In this document: in pieces, positions 46,555-55,715 of the stretch
Layout of the letters: the number at the start of each line of letters is the position of its first letter
Numbering within the stretch: the stretch's first letter is position 1
From: Bacillus litorisediminis
GTDB lineage: Bacteria; Bacillota; Bacilli; Bacillales; JC228
Direction of reading: 5' to 3'
Assembly (NCBI RefSeq): GCF_022808645.1
Contig: NZ_JAKZKT010000009.1
Span: 61,106 to 125,105 of the forward strand
DNA: 64,000 nucleotides
Position numbers and translations under genes: made by a program
The notes under the pieces: model-generated
Told to the model about the DNA's origin: nothing
The model's database searches: none
Seen by the model: the letters and a program-made list of their open reading frames with translations, nothing else

Positions 46555-47272
46555 ATGCCAAAAATTGAAACAATCGAAACTATAGATGATGTATTAAATA
46601 TGTTAGACCAACTTTTAAAAGAAAATTCTCGGTTCGAGTGGAACGATTTTTATTCAAATCGCGAAAAGAAGATTCCCTTTTTTGCAAATAAGCCTGATGA
46701 GAATTTAGTTGAATACTTTGAAAAGGGGCTGCTGAGAAAAGCGAGAGTTCTCGAATTAGGGTGTGGGCCAGGGCGTAATGCAATCTATTTGGCTTAAACA
46801 GGGCTGTACCGTGGATGCAGTCGATATTTCAGAAGAGGCTATCCAATGGGCAAAAGATCGTGCAAAAGAAAAAGGTGTTATGTTAAATTTTCTATTAAAT
46901 AATATATTTGCAATGGACATTCAAGTAAATTCATACGATCTTATTTATGATTCAGGATGTTTTCATCATATTGCTCCGCATCGAAGAATCAGTTATATCC
47001 AGCTATTGCACAAAGCACTTGTTCCGGGCGGTCATTTTGCTTTAACTTGTTTTATTGAAAATGGTGAATTTGGAGGGTCCACATTATCTGATTGGGATGT
47101 GTACCGGCATTTTACCTTGCAAGGCGGTCTTGGATTTACGGAGGAAAAATTAAGGAACATATTTAAGGATTTTGAAGTGATTGAAATCCGAAGAATGAAA
47201 GATGAAGATCATTCGAGTTCCGTTTTCGGATCAAGCAGTTTGTTTACAGCGTTATTTAGGAAAAATCGATAG
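46555..47272 (+). pseudogene. TehB-like methyltransferase, frameshifted
   Basis: ATG 46555 after AGGAGGGAA. The first frame reads MPKIETIETIDDVLNMLDQLL ... RVLELGCGPGRNAIYLA and stops at TAA 46795. The rest continues in the next frame (KQGCTVDAVDISEEAIQWAKDRA ... YDSGCFHHIAPHRR). The sequence GGCTTAAACAGG with one T removed restores GGCTAAACAGG and a 238-residue protein. The lesion falls just after motif I. Confidence 0.88.
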
Positions 47273-47280
47273 TATAATGA

Positions 47281-47311
47281 ATACCTTAGTCTGATTAGCA
47301 GACTAAGGTAT
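47281..47311. terminator. Palindromic hairpin between converging genes
   Basis: 12-13-bp perfect arms (TACCTTAGTCTG / CAGACTAAGGTA) with ATTAG loop. T tract weak on both sides; position supports a terminator role. Confidence 0.55.
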
Positions 47312-47350
47312 AAATTATTCATTTTAGCAATATATCCATGTTAGAAAAAG

Positions 47351-47794
47351 CTAATCATCATCATCATCATCATCTTCAACTTTAATGAAATCATCATGGC
47401 GGAAGAACATTGTAGGCTCGTGAACACTAAATCCAGCATCGGTCCCAACAACACTTACTTCAACTTCTTCAGAATGAACACCTATATCTCCGCTAATGGT
47501 TACTCTGTAAATTCTATTTGTGATTGCAATAACAAATACCTGTCGACATCTATTATTATTCAACACAACATTCTCATTACAAATTTCAACTTCCAGTGTT
47601 TCAGGTGAGACAGCACAATTTTGACCACCTGGGATTGTTGGGGGTACTGGTGCTGGACATTCGTGAACTATAACTCGAACTTCCTTTTGTTCATCTGTAT
47701 GGTTCTTTAAAGTAATAATTATAAACGCTACTAAAGCATTAGCTCCGGGAATTTCTACTGGTGCACGAAATGGTCCAGTCGTAATTTTAGCCAT
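47351..47794 (-). CDS. Beta-rich protein with poly-Asp tail, candidate spore-surface protein
   Basis: 147 residues from ATG 47794 (GGAGGTAAGA upstream). No signal peptide. The N-terminal part ALVAFIIITLKNHTDEQKEVRVIV resembles the protein at 11212-11577. A middle Pro/Cys region (HECPAPVPPTIPGGQNCAVS) gives several Cys residues. The tail ends in a run of Asp encoded by repeated GAT, which could bind Ca or Mg. A spore-surface place is inferred by similarity to the glycan-locus gene only. Confidence 0.6.
   Translation of the reverse strand: MAKITTGPFRAPVEIPGANALVAFIIITLKNHTDEQKEVRVIVHECPAPVPPTIPGGQNCAVSPETLEVEICNENVVLNNNRCRQVFVIAITNRIYRVTISGDIGVHSEEVEVSVVGTDAGFSVHEPTMFFRHDDFIKVEDDDDDDD
47355..47377 (-). 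repeat. GAT trinucleotide repeat coding poly-Asp
   Basis: Seven GAT codons in a row at the 3' end of the poly-Asp gene. In-frame slippage would change tail length without breaking the frame. Confidence 0.8.
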
Positions 47795-47923
47795 ATTCTT
47801 ACCTCCTTTCACGATATATAATACTATATGATTTAATATACAATCTGAGTGGACAAAGTTATTGAATTGAGTACACATTTTTGTTCTTCCGATTATCTTT
47901 TAATTTGTAAATAGGTGATTTTT

Positions 47924-48442
47924 TTGAATAGAATAATGCCAAAAAGAATTCATATTATCGGTTCAGTTGGAAGCGGAAAAACGACGCTTGCCAGACATTT
48001 ATCAAAGAGTCTTCAAATTCCTTATTATGAACTGGATAACGTCGTTTGGACTCGATCTAAAAAGAGAGATATACGAAACAGCCCAGAAGTACGGGATCAA
48101 AAGCTTTCAGCTATCATCGAGGGGGACCAATGGATTATAGAAGGAGTTCACCATACATGGGTTCAAGAAAGTTTTGAGAATACTGATGTAATTATATTTC
48201 TTGATACACCTGTTCAAATAAGAATATATCGAATTATTAAAAGATTTATTTTGCAAAAAATAAGACTTGAAAAGGCTCATTATAAGCCAACATTTGAGAT
48301 ATTTTTAAAAATGTTTAAGTGGAACCGGTACTTTGAACAAGTAAGTAAGCCAGAAATCTTAGATAATTTAAAAACTTATAATGAAAAACTGTTGATTATA
48401 AAGGATCCTATTGAACTTCAAAACTATATAAATTTGAGATAG
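47924..48442 (+). CDS. P-loop kinase-like protein (FlaR/topology-modulation type)
   Basis: 172 residues from TTG 47924 (AGGTGA upstream). RIHIIGSVGSGKTTLARHLSKSL is Walker A; YYELDNVVW and WIIEGVHHTW follow, and DVIIFLDTPVQIRIYRIIKR resembles the lid of adenylate-kinase-like proteins. This set is often annotated as DNA topology modulation protein FlaR, whose real role is unclear. Probably a small nucleotide kinase. Terminator follows. Confidence 0.78.
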   Translation: MNRIMPKRIHIIGSVGSGKTTLARHLSKSLQIPYYELDNVVWTRSKKRDIRNSPEVRDQKLSAIIEGDQWIIEGVHHTWVQESFENTDVIIFLDTPVQIRIYRIIKRFILQKIRLEKAHYKPTFEIFLKMFKWNRYFEQVSKPEILDNLKTYNEKLLIIKDPIELQNYINLR

Positions 48443-48452
48443 AAAATTTGAA

Positions 48453-48484
48453 AAAAGAGTTTGGTGAATGCCAAGCTTTTTTTA
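48453..48484 (+). terminator. Terminator
   Basis: AAAAAGAGTTTGG ... CCAAGCTTTTTTT hairpin with T run, 10 nt after the P-loop gene stop. Confidence 0.8.
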
Positions 48485-48569
48485 ATTGACTGAAGTCATT
48501 TTACTTGTCATAATATCGTTATAATTTTAAATTTTCTGTAAAATATAGTTGGAAGGTGGGGATGAGGCT

Positions 48570-49469
48570 TTGCTTTGGCAAATTATGAAGAATATATTGA
48601 TCTTTTTATTCATACTTCTTGGCTTTATCTTCATTCTTTTATTGCCTCGAGAAAGAGAAATTACAGTACTTGCACCCATGGTAATGCAGGCAGATTATCC
48701 ATTCACACTTGAATTATATAAAGAAAGAATTGATGACTTTATCAGCCATTTTAAATCTGAAAAAGGATTTGGAGAAGCAAGAACAGGTGTCCCCATTTCT
48801 GAAGAAGTAAAGCGTCTCTTTGCCAGGAGCCTTAAAATTATCATTCCTTCTTATGTAATTAGTATGCTACTTGGGACACTTTGCGGTATCTTTCATTTTT
48901 ATTTTCGACGTAAGCAGAAGGGCAATACCCAGGCCTTTTTTATATGGTTATTTTCATCAGTACCTGACTTTTTTCTTTATATCTCAATGCAATACATCAT
49001 GATTAAACTGATTAGATGGGGGTTTCCGCAATTTGACCTGTTTGGCCATGAAAACTGGTACAGTTTTATTTTTCCGATGCTGGTTATTACAATCTTTCCA
49101 TTCCTTCACATGGTAAAAATGACGACAGCTTCCTTAGAAAATGAGATAGGACAAGAGTACATACGAACAGCCTATTCCAAAGGGGTCAGCAAGCTCAAGG
49201 TTTTAAAGCATATGCTATGGAACTGCGGGACCACCCTACTTAATCAATCTCAACTGGTAATGATTTATATTCTATCAAGCCTACCGATTATCGAAAAGCT
49301 ATCGAGCTATAATGGCGCTGGTTATCAGCTGCTGTTAAGCATTTTAGAAAATGAAGAAATTCGGGCGCTTGCTTTTATGCTCCCTTTCCTTTTCCTTATG
49401 TTTATTGTTATTGTCTTCTCTCAAACTATTAAATTTCGATTGTACCCTAAATCGGGGGGATTGTCTTGA
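48570..49469 (+). CDS. ABC transporter permease, OppB/DppB type
   Basis: About 299 residues, five to six membrane spans. The EAA-like loop EYIRTAYSKGVSKLKVLKHMLWNCG faces the ATPase in this family. A start at TTG 48570 is preferred (GGTGGGGATGAGG upstream). Overlaps the second permease by 4 nt. No ATPase or binding-protein gene accompanies it, so the pair must borrow subunits or do something else. Confidence 0.8.
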   Translation: MLWQIMKNILIFLFILLGFIFILLLPREREITVLAPMVMQADYPFTLELYKERIDDFISHFKSEKGFGEARTGVPISEEVKRLFARSLKIIIPSYVISMLLGTLCGIFHFYFRRKQKGNTQAFFIWLFSSVPDFFLYISMQYIMIKLIRWGFPQFDLFGHENWYSFIFPMLVITIFPFLHMVKMTTASLENEIGQEYIRTAYSKGVSKLKVLKHMLWNCGTTLLNQSQLVMIYILSSLPIIEKLSSYNGAGYQLLLSILENEEIRALAFMLPFLFLMFIVIVFSQTIKFRLYPKSGGLS

Positions 49470-50383
49470 AACTATGGTTTGTCCTTAAACATAATCTAGC
49501 ATTCTTTTTTGGATTATTGTTTTTACTATTTCTATTCTTTATTACTTTCATTGGGCCAAGTCTTCCTTTTATTGACGAGGAATTAAAAGAAATTCCCTAT
49601 AAATGGAATGAAGAAAGGATTCCAGTTGCTCCACCTTATCCTCCATCCGATGAGCACCTTCTTGGAACCGATCGGCTGGGAAGAGATATGCTGAGTTTGC
49701 TCGTAATGGGGGCAAGGGAGACCCTGATGATTGTAATATTGATAACAATCATCCGATATTTAGTAGCGATTCCTCTTGCTTTTCTTTCACATAAAAAATT
49801 ACCTGGAGCAGGACTGGTTTTGCACTGGCTCAACGGACTCTTATCGTATGTTCCAACGATTGTGATTGTGATTTTACTTGCAGTAATCCCCCCAATATTG
49901 ACAGCTGATTACCGGCCAACCTATCTGATTTTGATCATTGCGACGGTAGAAGCAGGGAGAGCAGCCAATATGATAAAACTTGAATTTGATGATCTCTCAG
50001 CCAAAGAATTTATGTTGAGCGGGGTTTCCAGCGGGGCTCGCCTTATTACATTATTTAAAGCGTATTATTTACCATTTTTATACTTAAAAGTTTTAACCTA
50101 TATGATTACGGATCTGGGCCGTGTGATGTTTCTCCTTGGACAATTAGGTTTTATTGGTATCTTCATATCTCAGGACCTGGTTCAGATTGATCTTGGAATC
50201 TTTGAATTTGTGAACAGCTCAATCTCATGGCCAATGTTGCTTATGGATGCTTTTCGAGATATAAGAGGCCCGATTTGGATTCCATTTTTCTCAGCCTTGG
50301 CGATGACATTTACCATTTTTACTTTTAACCTATTAGCACAGGGAATACAGAATTTTTTTAAAAAGAAAGTAAGCTATTTGTAA
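49466..50383 (+). CDS. ABC transporter permease, OppC/DppC type
   Basis: 305 residues. After the first span comes HLLGTDRLGRDMLSLLVMGARETL, the OppC signature; the ATPase-coupling loop is SAKEFMLSGVSSGARLITLFKAYYLP. About six spans. Translationally coupled to the first permease. Substrate unknown. Confidence 0.83.
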   Translation: MKLWFVLKHNLAFFFGLLFLLFLFFITFIGPSLPFIDEELKEIPYKWNEERIPVAPPYPPSDEHLLGTDRLGRDMLSLLVMGARETLMIVILITIIRYLVAIPLAFLSHKKLPGAGLVLHWLNGLLSYVPTIVIVILLAVIPPILTADYRPTYLILIIATVEAGRAANMIKLEFDDLSAKEFMLSGVSSGARLITLFKAYYLPFLYLKVLTYMITDLGRVMFLLGQLGFIGIFISQDLVQIDLGIFEFVNSSISWPMLLMDAFRDIRGPIWIPFFSALAMTFTIFTFNLLAQGIQNFFKKKVSYL

Positions 50384-50498
50384 TTAAATGGCTTTTATAG
50401 GTTTTTCTTTATTGTTATTGATTTTATGATATCTATTGAAAGAAACCCTTTATCAGTATATTCTTTATGGAGAAGCAGAGTTAGAAAGGGGAAACATA

Positions 50499-50948
50499 AT
50501 GCTTAAATGGAAATACCTGAATTTACTCATAATCATACTTCTTCTATTAACTGGTTGCGTGAGCAAGGCGGTCGATCAGGTTAATAACCAGCAGCCAGAG
50601 CAAGAAACTTCCCCAGATATTCATGAAGAGACGAGTGGACTCAATGAACTCCCTACATTTTTAGAGGGACAGCCAGAAAAGGTGGTTAATACGTATTCGG
50701 CTGTTTCCAGGTTTTTTGACTTGTTAGATCTAATTCCCGCTCAATGTGGTAATAATGGACAGGAATCTAGCAGTCTCGATTGTTTTGTTTATAAATTAAA
50801 TGAGGATGGAAGTGTCATCTGGACCGACTATGCAACTAAATGTGAAACATGTGTGGATATAGCAGCCAAGGCAATTTACGAGTTTAATAACGGAAAATCG
50901 ATTGAAGAAATTAAAGCTGAGATAGAAAGTACGTATGGAAATAAATGA
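50499..50948 (+). CDS. Lipoprotein, divergent PCYCGC-motif family
   Basis: 149 residues from ATG 50499 (AAGGGGAAA upstream). NLLIIILLLLTGC is a lipoprotein signal. The C-terminal half (FDLLDLIPAQCG, SLDCFVYKLNEDGSVIWTDYATKCETCVDIAAKAIYEFNNGKSIEEIKAEIESTYG) is that of the PCYCGC family, but the P-C-Y-C-G-C core has become P-A-Q-C-G, keeping one of three Cys. The downstream Cys pair is kept. Function unknown. Confidence 0.75.
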   Translation: MLKWKYLNLLIIILLLLTGCVSKAVDQVNNQQPEQETSPDIHEETSGLNELPTFLEGQPEKVVNTYSAVSRFFDLLDLIPAQCGNNGQESSSLDCFVYKLNEDGSVIWTDYATKCETCVDIAAKAIYEFNNGKSIEEIKAEIESTYGNK

Positions 50949-50952
50949 TTAT

Positions 50953-50987
50953 AAAACTTGGACCTTGAGGTTATAGGTCCAAGTTTT
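50953..50987. terminator. Strong terminator
   Basis: AAAACTTGGACCT / AGGTCCAAGTTTT, perfect 13-bp arms and T run. Serves the lipoprotein gene and, through the A run, possibly the converging NlpC/P60 gene. Confidence 0.93.
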
Positions 50988-51004
50988 TTTATTGCAATAT
51001 CCCG

Positions 51005-51397
51005 CTATAAAACTCTCCTTGCCCCGATCAGCACTTTATTCCAGTATGGTTCTAACTTTGTTACCTCTACTTTTCCAGCTTTTCTGTAAGTATGAAGAAT
51101 TTCACCATTTCCCAAAAATAATGCCACATGTCCTATTTTCTCTAAACCTTTCTTCTTTTTTCTTTTTTTCGTTGTAAAAAATAATAAATCTCCTCGTTTA
51201 ATTTGTTGTAATTGAATCTTTTTCCCTGCCTCGAACTGTTGACGAGAATTTCTCGGGAGACTGATTCCATTTTTATAGAAAATAAATTGTATAAAAGAAC
51301 TGCAGTCAAATGTTTTGCTCTGATAGGGGGAGGAATTAAATAAATATGGTGTTCCTAAATAAAGCAGCCCTGTTTCTATTATGGTGTCAATCTGCAT
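51005..51397 (-). CDS. NlpC/P60-family peptidase
   Basis: 130 residues, the bare catalytic domain. TFDCSSFIQFIFYKNGISLPRNSRQQF carries the nucleophile Cys, KIGHVALFLGNGEILHTY the catalytic His and its partner. Family enzymes cut peptidoglycan stem peptides. There is no signal peptide or binding domain, so either it acts after lysis or in the sporangium. A KKRKKKKG run lies in a loop. It is upstream and divergent of the germination operon. Confidence 0.85.
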   Translation of the reverse strand: MQIDTIIETGLLYLGTPYLFNSSPYQSKTFDCSSFIQFIFYKNGISLPRNSRQQFEAGKKIQLQQIKRGDLLFFTTKKRKKKKGLEKIGHVALFLGNGEILHTYRKAGKVEVTKLEPYWNKVLIGARRVL

Positions 51398-51582
51398 GAT
51401 ATACCCTCATTCTAAGTTGATTTACTCCATCATATTAAAATTCATTAGAAACAGTATAGACAAGCGTTCAAAAAACTTATTTTTAGAACCCCTAAATAAT
51501 TTCATGCAATTGTAAACACGATAAAAAACGCATGAAAGGGTCACTGTTGAGAAATGCTATTTAGAAAAAGCAGGAGTTTATT

Positions 51583-53115
51583 ATGCTCACACCATTATTA
51601 AAATTACTTAAACGGTCTAAACAAAAGAAAGTAAATACAAAACAAGATATGCCCAATCCGATGATGGATTTACAAGAACAAGCCATCAGGCGTAATCTCC
51701 AGACAAATCTTGATATTCTTAAAAAAATGTATAATAGCCCTGATAATAAAGATGTAAAATTTCGTGATATTCATGTAAAGGGTGTCAATAAGCAGGTAAC
51801 GGTTCTTTTTATAAGTACTATTACTGATATTAAAACGATCGAAATGCATGTTCTTAAACCGTTACTATCGAATAACGATGGAAATACAACAATCCAAGAC
51901 TTAATATCTGTTCAAAATATCAAAAAGGTCGAATCCATTAGAGACATTCTTCAAGAAGTTAATAATGGCAATGCTGCGGTATTAGTGGAAAACCAAAGTG
52001 AGGCTTATATTGCAGAATGCTCCAATATTCAAGCGAGATCGATCGGCATTGCAGAAGATGAGGTTCTTTTGAAGGGGCCAAAAGAGGCCTTTGTAGAGAA
52101 AGCATTTACGAATATTTCTCTCATCCGTAAAAAAATAAAAAACGAGAGTCTTGTAGTTGATTCAGTTGTTGTCTCGAAACGATCAAAAAACGAGGTATTC
52201 ATACTCTATCAAAAGGATATTGCGAACGAACATTTAGTGAATGATATTAAGTATCGGCTAAAAAAGTTAGATACAAATGCGATTCAAAATTTAGGTATAT
52301 TAGAACAATTTATAGAAGAAAGAAAAACATCGATTTTCCCAACTTGTCTTTATACAGAAAGACCTGACCGGGCTGCCTCCTTTATAGAGGATGGAAATAT
52401 AGTGTTACTCATGGATAACTCACCGGCATCCTTGGTCCTTCCTGCCACCTTTTGGACTTTTTTTCACACTCCTGAGGAACACTATTTGCGTTTTCCATAT
52501 GGAAACATTACAAGATTGCTTAGAGCATTTGCCTTGTTTACCACCTTATTTACCTCTGCTACCTACATAGCAATCACTAACTATCATGCAGAAATGATTC
52601 CAGCTGATCTGTTATTAGCCATAGCGTCTGCCAGAGAGAGAGTTCCATTTCCAGCTATCGTGGAGATTATAATAATGGAGATTGCTTTTGAACTAATACG
52701 TGAGGCAGGATTGCGTGTTCCAAGCCCAATCGGGCCAACCATCGGTATTGTTGGAGCCATAATTCTCGGTCAAGCTGCTGTTGAAGCTAATATTATAAGT
52801 CCGATTATCATCATTATTGTATCATTAGGCGGACTTTCGTCGTTTGCAATCAGCGATGTCAGCCTTAATTTTGCAATTAGAATACTGCGGTTTTTATTCA
52901 TTTTATCCGCTGGCTTTTTTGGGATTTATGGGATGCCTTCTTTATTTATTATCGGTCTATTATATCTCGTGTCTCTAAAATCATTTGGAGTTCCATACTT
53001 TTCTCCAATGACTCCTAAATATAGGTCATCAGAAGATACTGTTTTCCGCAAACTATTGCAAAATGAGAAATGGCGACCAGGCTATCTTCGACCAAATGAT
53101 ATGAAAAAAAGGTAA
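51583..53115 (+). CDS. gerA-type: Spore germinant receptor A subunit
   Basis: 510 residues: a soluble N-terminal half of two alpha/beta subdomains (to about residue 260) and a membrane half with about five spans. FPTCLYTERPDRAASFIEDGNIVLLMDNSPASLVLP and FHTPEEHYLRFPYGNITRLLR are hallmark GerAA/GerKA segments, as is ERVPFPAIVEIIIMEIAFELIREAGLRVPSPIGPTIGIVGA. Sits in the inner spore membrane. First gene of an A-B-C operon; sigma-G transcription is expected by family, but no clear promoter is seen. AGCAGGAG upstream. Confidence 0.95.
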   Translation: MLTPLLKLLKRSKQKKVNTKQDMPNPMMDLQEQAIRRNLQTNLDILKKMYNSPDNKDVKFRDIHVKGVNKQVTVLFISTITDIKTIEMHVLKPLLSNNDGNTTIQDLISVQNIKKVESIRDILQEVNNGNAAVLVENQSEAYIAECSNIQARSIGIAEDEVLLKGPKEAFVEKAFTNISLIRKKIKNESLVVDSVVVSKRSKNEVFILYQKDIANEHLVNDIKYRLKKLDTNAIQNLGILEQFIEERKTSIFPTCLYTERPDRAASFIEDGNIVLLMDNSPASLVLPATFWTFFHTPEEHYLRFPYGNITRLLRAFALFTTLFTSATYIAITNYHAEMIPADLLLAIASARERVPFPAIVEIIIMEIAFELIREAGLRVPSPIGPTIGIVGAIILGQAAVEANIISPIIIIIVSLGGLSSFAISDVSLNFAIRILRFLFILSAGFFGIYGMPSLFIIGLLYLVSLKSFGVPYFSPMTPKYRSSEDTVFRKLLQNEKWRPGYLRPNDMKKR

Positions 53116-53128
53116 AGGTATGATCTAA

Positions 53129-54241
53129 ATGAATCATTTAGAAGGGAAAATAGGGATAAGGGAATATGTCTCGATTCTTATCATTCTAGTAGGGTTAAGA
53201 CTCGCTGATGATACACCCGTACTTATTACAACTGACGCCAAAAATGCTGGATGGATCATTCCTTTGATAAGCGGGGTTATTTCTATAATCCCGGTATTTT
53301 TATTGGTTCAAGTGTTCTCAGTACATCGAGAAAAAAATTTATTCCAAATTTTAATTCATCTGTTTGGAAAATGGCTTGGTACAGCTGTTTGTTTTATTTT
53401 ATTTATACTAGGTCTTATCGGTTTTACAAGTGAAGCCTCGGTATACACTGACATTATCGGAACCATGTATTTCTCTAAAACGCCAACAATCCTGATTTAT
53501 TCTATTTTAATGGTTGTATCGGTCTATGGGGCAAGAAAGGGACTTTTGCATATTGGCTCTGTTTCCTGGCTCGTGATTTTTTATGTAAAAATAGCTTTGT
53601 TTATTTCACTGATTCTTTCCTTTACCAAAGGAAACTACTTGTATATATTTCCTATATTTGGGGAGGGATTAGGAGAAATCATGAAAGAGGGAGCTTCAAA
53701 AATATCGATTTATATTGATTTTTTATTATTTATTGGATTTATTGTACCGTTGTTTCAAAATTTCCATCAATTTAAAAAAGGAACTAAAATTGCGCTAATT
53801 ATAGTTAGTATAGAACTGTCTGTTGCTGTCCTTTCGTACATTATGCTATTTGATTATGTTACCGTATCCAAATTAAATTTCCCTTTTCATGAAACAATCC
53901 GTTATATAAGTTTTGGATTTATAACGAATATTGAAACATTTTTCTTTCCATTTTGGCTGATTGCTACGTTTTTAAAGTTTTCTGCTTATTTACATATAGT
54001 TACGTTAATGTTTGCGCAAATTTTTAAAATTAAACGAACTGAAAGGTTAATCCCGCTGTTCGCAGTTGCAGTTCTATTTTTAGGGATGCTGCCAGAAACC
54101 CCCACCTTTACTATTTTTAGTCTTAGAGACCAGTTATTCGATTTTACTAGCTCGCTTTTTTTTATACTGCCGTGTGTAATGTGGATCTTTGCTAAAATTA
54201 AAGGAGATTTTAAGAATGAAACTGAAATCAATCCTTATTAA
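53129..54241 (+). CDS. gerB-type: Spore germinant receptor B subunit
   Basis: 370 residues, ten membrane spans, GerAB/ArcD-like (APC superfamily), which holds the germinant-binding pocket in B. subtilis GerBB-type receptors. GKIGIREYVSILIILVGLRLADDTP at the start is the family opening. Follows gerA by 13 nt; its end overlaps gerC by 26 nt. Confidence 0.93.
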   Translation: MNHLEGKIGIREYVSILIILVGLRLADDTPVLITTDAKNAGWIIPLISGVISIIPVFLLVQVFSVHREKNLFQILIHLFGKWLGTAVCFILFILGLIGFTSEASVYTDIIGTMYFSKTPTILIYSILMVVSVYGARKGLLHIGSVSWLVIFYVKIALFISLILSFTKGNYLYIFPIFGEGLGEIMKEGASKISIYIDFLLFIGFIVPLFQNFHQFKKGTKIALIIVSIELSVAVLSYIMLFDYVTVSKLNFPFHETIRYISFGFITNIETFFFPFWLIATFLKFSAYLHIVTLMFAQIFKIKRTERLIPLFAVAVLFLGMLPETPTFTIFSLRDQLFDFTSSLFFILPCVMWIFAKIKGDFKNETEINPY

Positions 54242-55475
54242 ATCATGCCTAATAGTGAGTTATACACTGTTATTGACAGGATGTTACGATATGTCTGAGA
54301 CTGATAAAAGAGCTTATGTAGTTGGAATCGGTTTAGATAAAGCAGAAGAAGAAGGTAGTATAAAAGTTACATATTTAATAGCTAATCCCGAGGTCGGAAG
54401 CCAACAGTCAGGCGGAAATGCAAATGAACCGCCTTTAGAAGTGATCAGTTTCTATGCAAATGATTTTATGGTGTCGAGAAATATAGCCAATGCAGTCATA
54501 GCAAAAGAAATTACGTACGACATTTTAAATGTATTGTTCGTCTCCGAAGAGCTTGCAAGAGATAAGGATTTTATTAGGTGGATGTATCAGGCAACAAAGG
54601 ACCGAGAAATAAGAAGGGATATTTATTTTGTCGTAACCAGAGAAAGTGCATTTGAGTATATTCAATCTAATAATCCAAAACTTGAGACAAGACCCCACAA
54701 ATACTTTGAGTTAATCATCCAACGCGGGATTCAAACTTCATTAATTCCAAATTCCGATTTAAATCGTTACTTTAAAATAACAGAGGCTGATGCAGATTTA
54801 TTTTTATCGATCCTTACATCTTTACAAAAAGATCAGGAACAATTAAATCGGAAAAAAGATGATGAATTTATAGCAGGAGATATCCGATTTGAAGGAGAAA
54901 CCAGCAAGACACAATTTATCGGTTCTGCAGTATTTAAACAGGGGAAGATGGTTGGTACATTAACAGGAGAAGAGACTAGATTTTCATTCTTATTGAATCA
55001 GGCTAATGGAAAATCGAGTGACATGCTAACAACCTTTCCAATCCCCGATAATGAGACATATCGGCTAACAGCCAGGCTACAAAAAAGAAAGAACATTAAA
55101 ATGAAAATGGATTTGAAAAATAAAAAACCTAAAATTGATGTAACTCTACCGTTAAAGGTGGAGATACTATCTGACCCGTTAATGGTTAGCTACCCAAAAG
55201 ATAAGGAAAAACTCGAGGAACTTAGGCTTTTTCTTGAAGACCGAATAGAAAGTAAAATGGAGAATCTCGTAAAGAAAACTCAAGAAGAATTTGGGACCGA
55301 TCCATTTGGCTGGTCATTATATGCCAGAAAAGAGTTCTTAACTCTTAAACAATGGGAGGAATTTGATTGGATGAAAAGTTACCCTGATATGGAAATTAAT
55401 ATCCATGTTGATATTAGGTTTGGTCCATTTGGCAGACAAGGAAAATTACCAAGTTTAGACGCAATAAGAGATTAA
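54216..55475 (+). CDS. gerC-type: Spore germinant receptor C subunit (lipoprotein)
   Basis: 419 residues from ATG 54216 (AAAGGAGATT upstream, inside gerB). SYTLLLTGCYDMSETDKRAYVVGIGLDKAEE has the lipobox LTGC and the invariant GerAC opening. C-terminal domain III ends with SLYARKEFLTLKQWEEF. Anchored by lipid to the inner spore membrane. The C subunit completes a three-subunit receptor; the germinant cannot be predicted. Confidence 0.94.
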   Translation: MKLKSILIKSCLIVSYTLLLTGCYDMSETDKRAYVVGIGLDKAEEEGSIKVTYLIANPEVGSQQSGGNANEPPLEVISFYANDFMVSRNIANAVIAKEITYDILNVLFVSEELARDKDFIRWMYQATKDREIRRDIYFVVTRESAFEYIQSNNPKLETRPHKYFELIIQRGIQTSLIPNSDLNRYFKITEADADLFLSILTSLQKDQEQLNRKKDDEFIAGDIRFEGETSKTQFIGSAVFKQGKMVGTLTGEETRFSFLLNQANGKSSDMLTTFPIPDNETYRLTARLQKRKNIKMKMDLKNKKPKIDVTLPLKVEILSDPLMVSYPKDKEKLEELRLFLEDRIESKMENLVKKTQEEFGTDPFGWSLYARKEFLTLKQWEEFDWMKSYPDMEINIHVDIRFGPFGRQGKLPSLDAIRD

Positions 55476-55537
55476 TTTGAGTTCATGGATTCAATCGCCT
55501 TTCAAAAAGCCCACATATTGTGGGAGAGGGGAAAACA

Positions 55538-55609
55538 ATGGTCATAAGAGAAGCACCCAATATGAATCATAGACTAAAGTTAAAGGTGCCAAAAACGAAT
55601 ATACAATAA
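55538..55609 (+). CDS. Possible 23-residue peptide after gerC
   Basis: ATG after GGGAGAGGGG (7-nt gap) opens MVIREAPNMNHRLKLKVPKTNIQ. A small hairpin CCCACA-TAT-TGTGGG lies just before the RBS (55510-55524). The product is basic with no membrane span. Strong RBS is the main support; no family. Confidence 0.3.
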   Translation: MVIREAPNMNHRLKLKVPKTNIQ

Positions 55610-55715
55610 AATGGGCTTCGAAATAGAAAGAATAAAAAGGGATCCGCTGTTAATAGAGGGAATTTATATAGAAGAATATTACATGTCAAAATTACTGTAC
55701 GGAGGGGGGATATGA

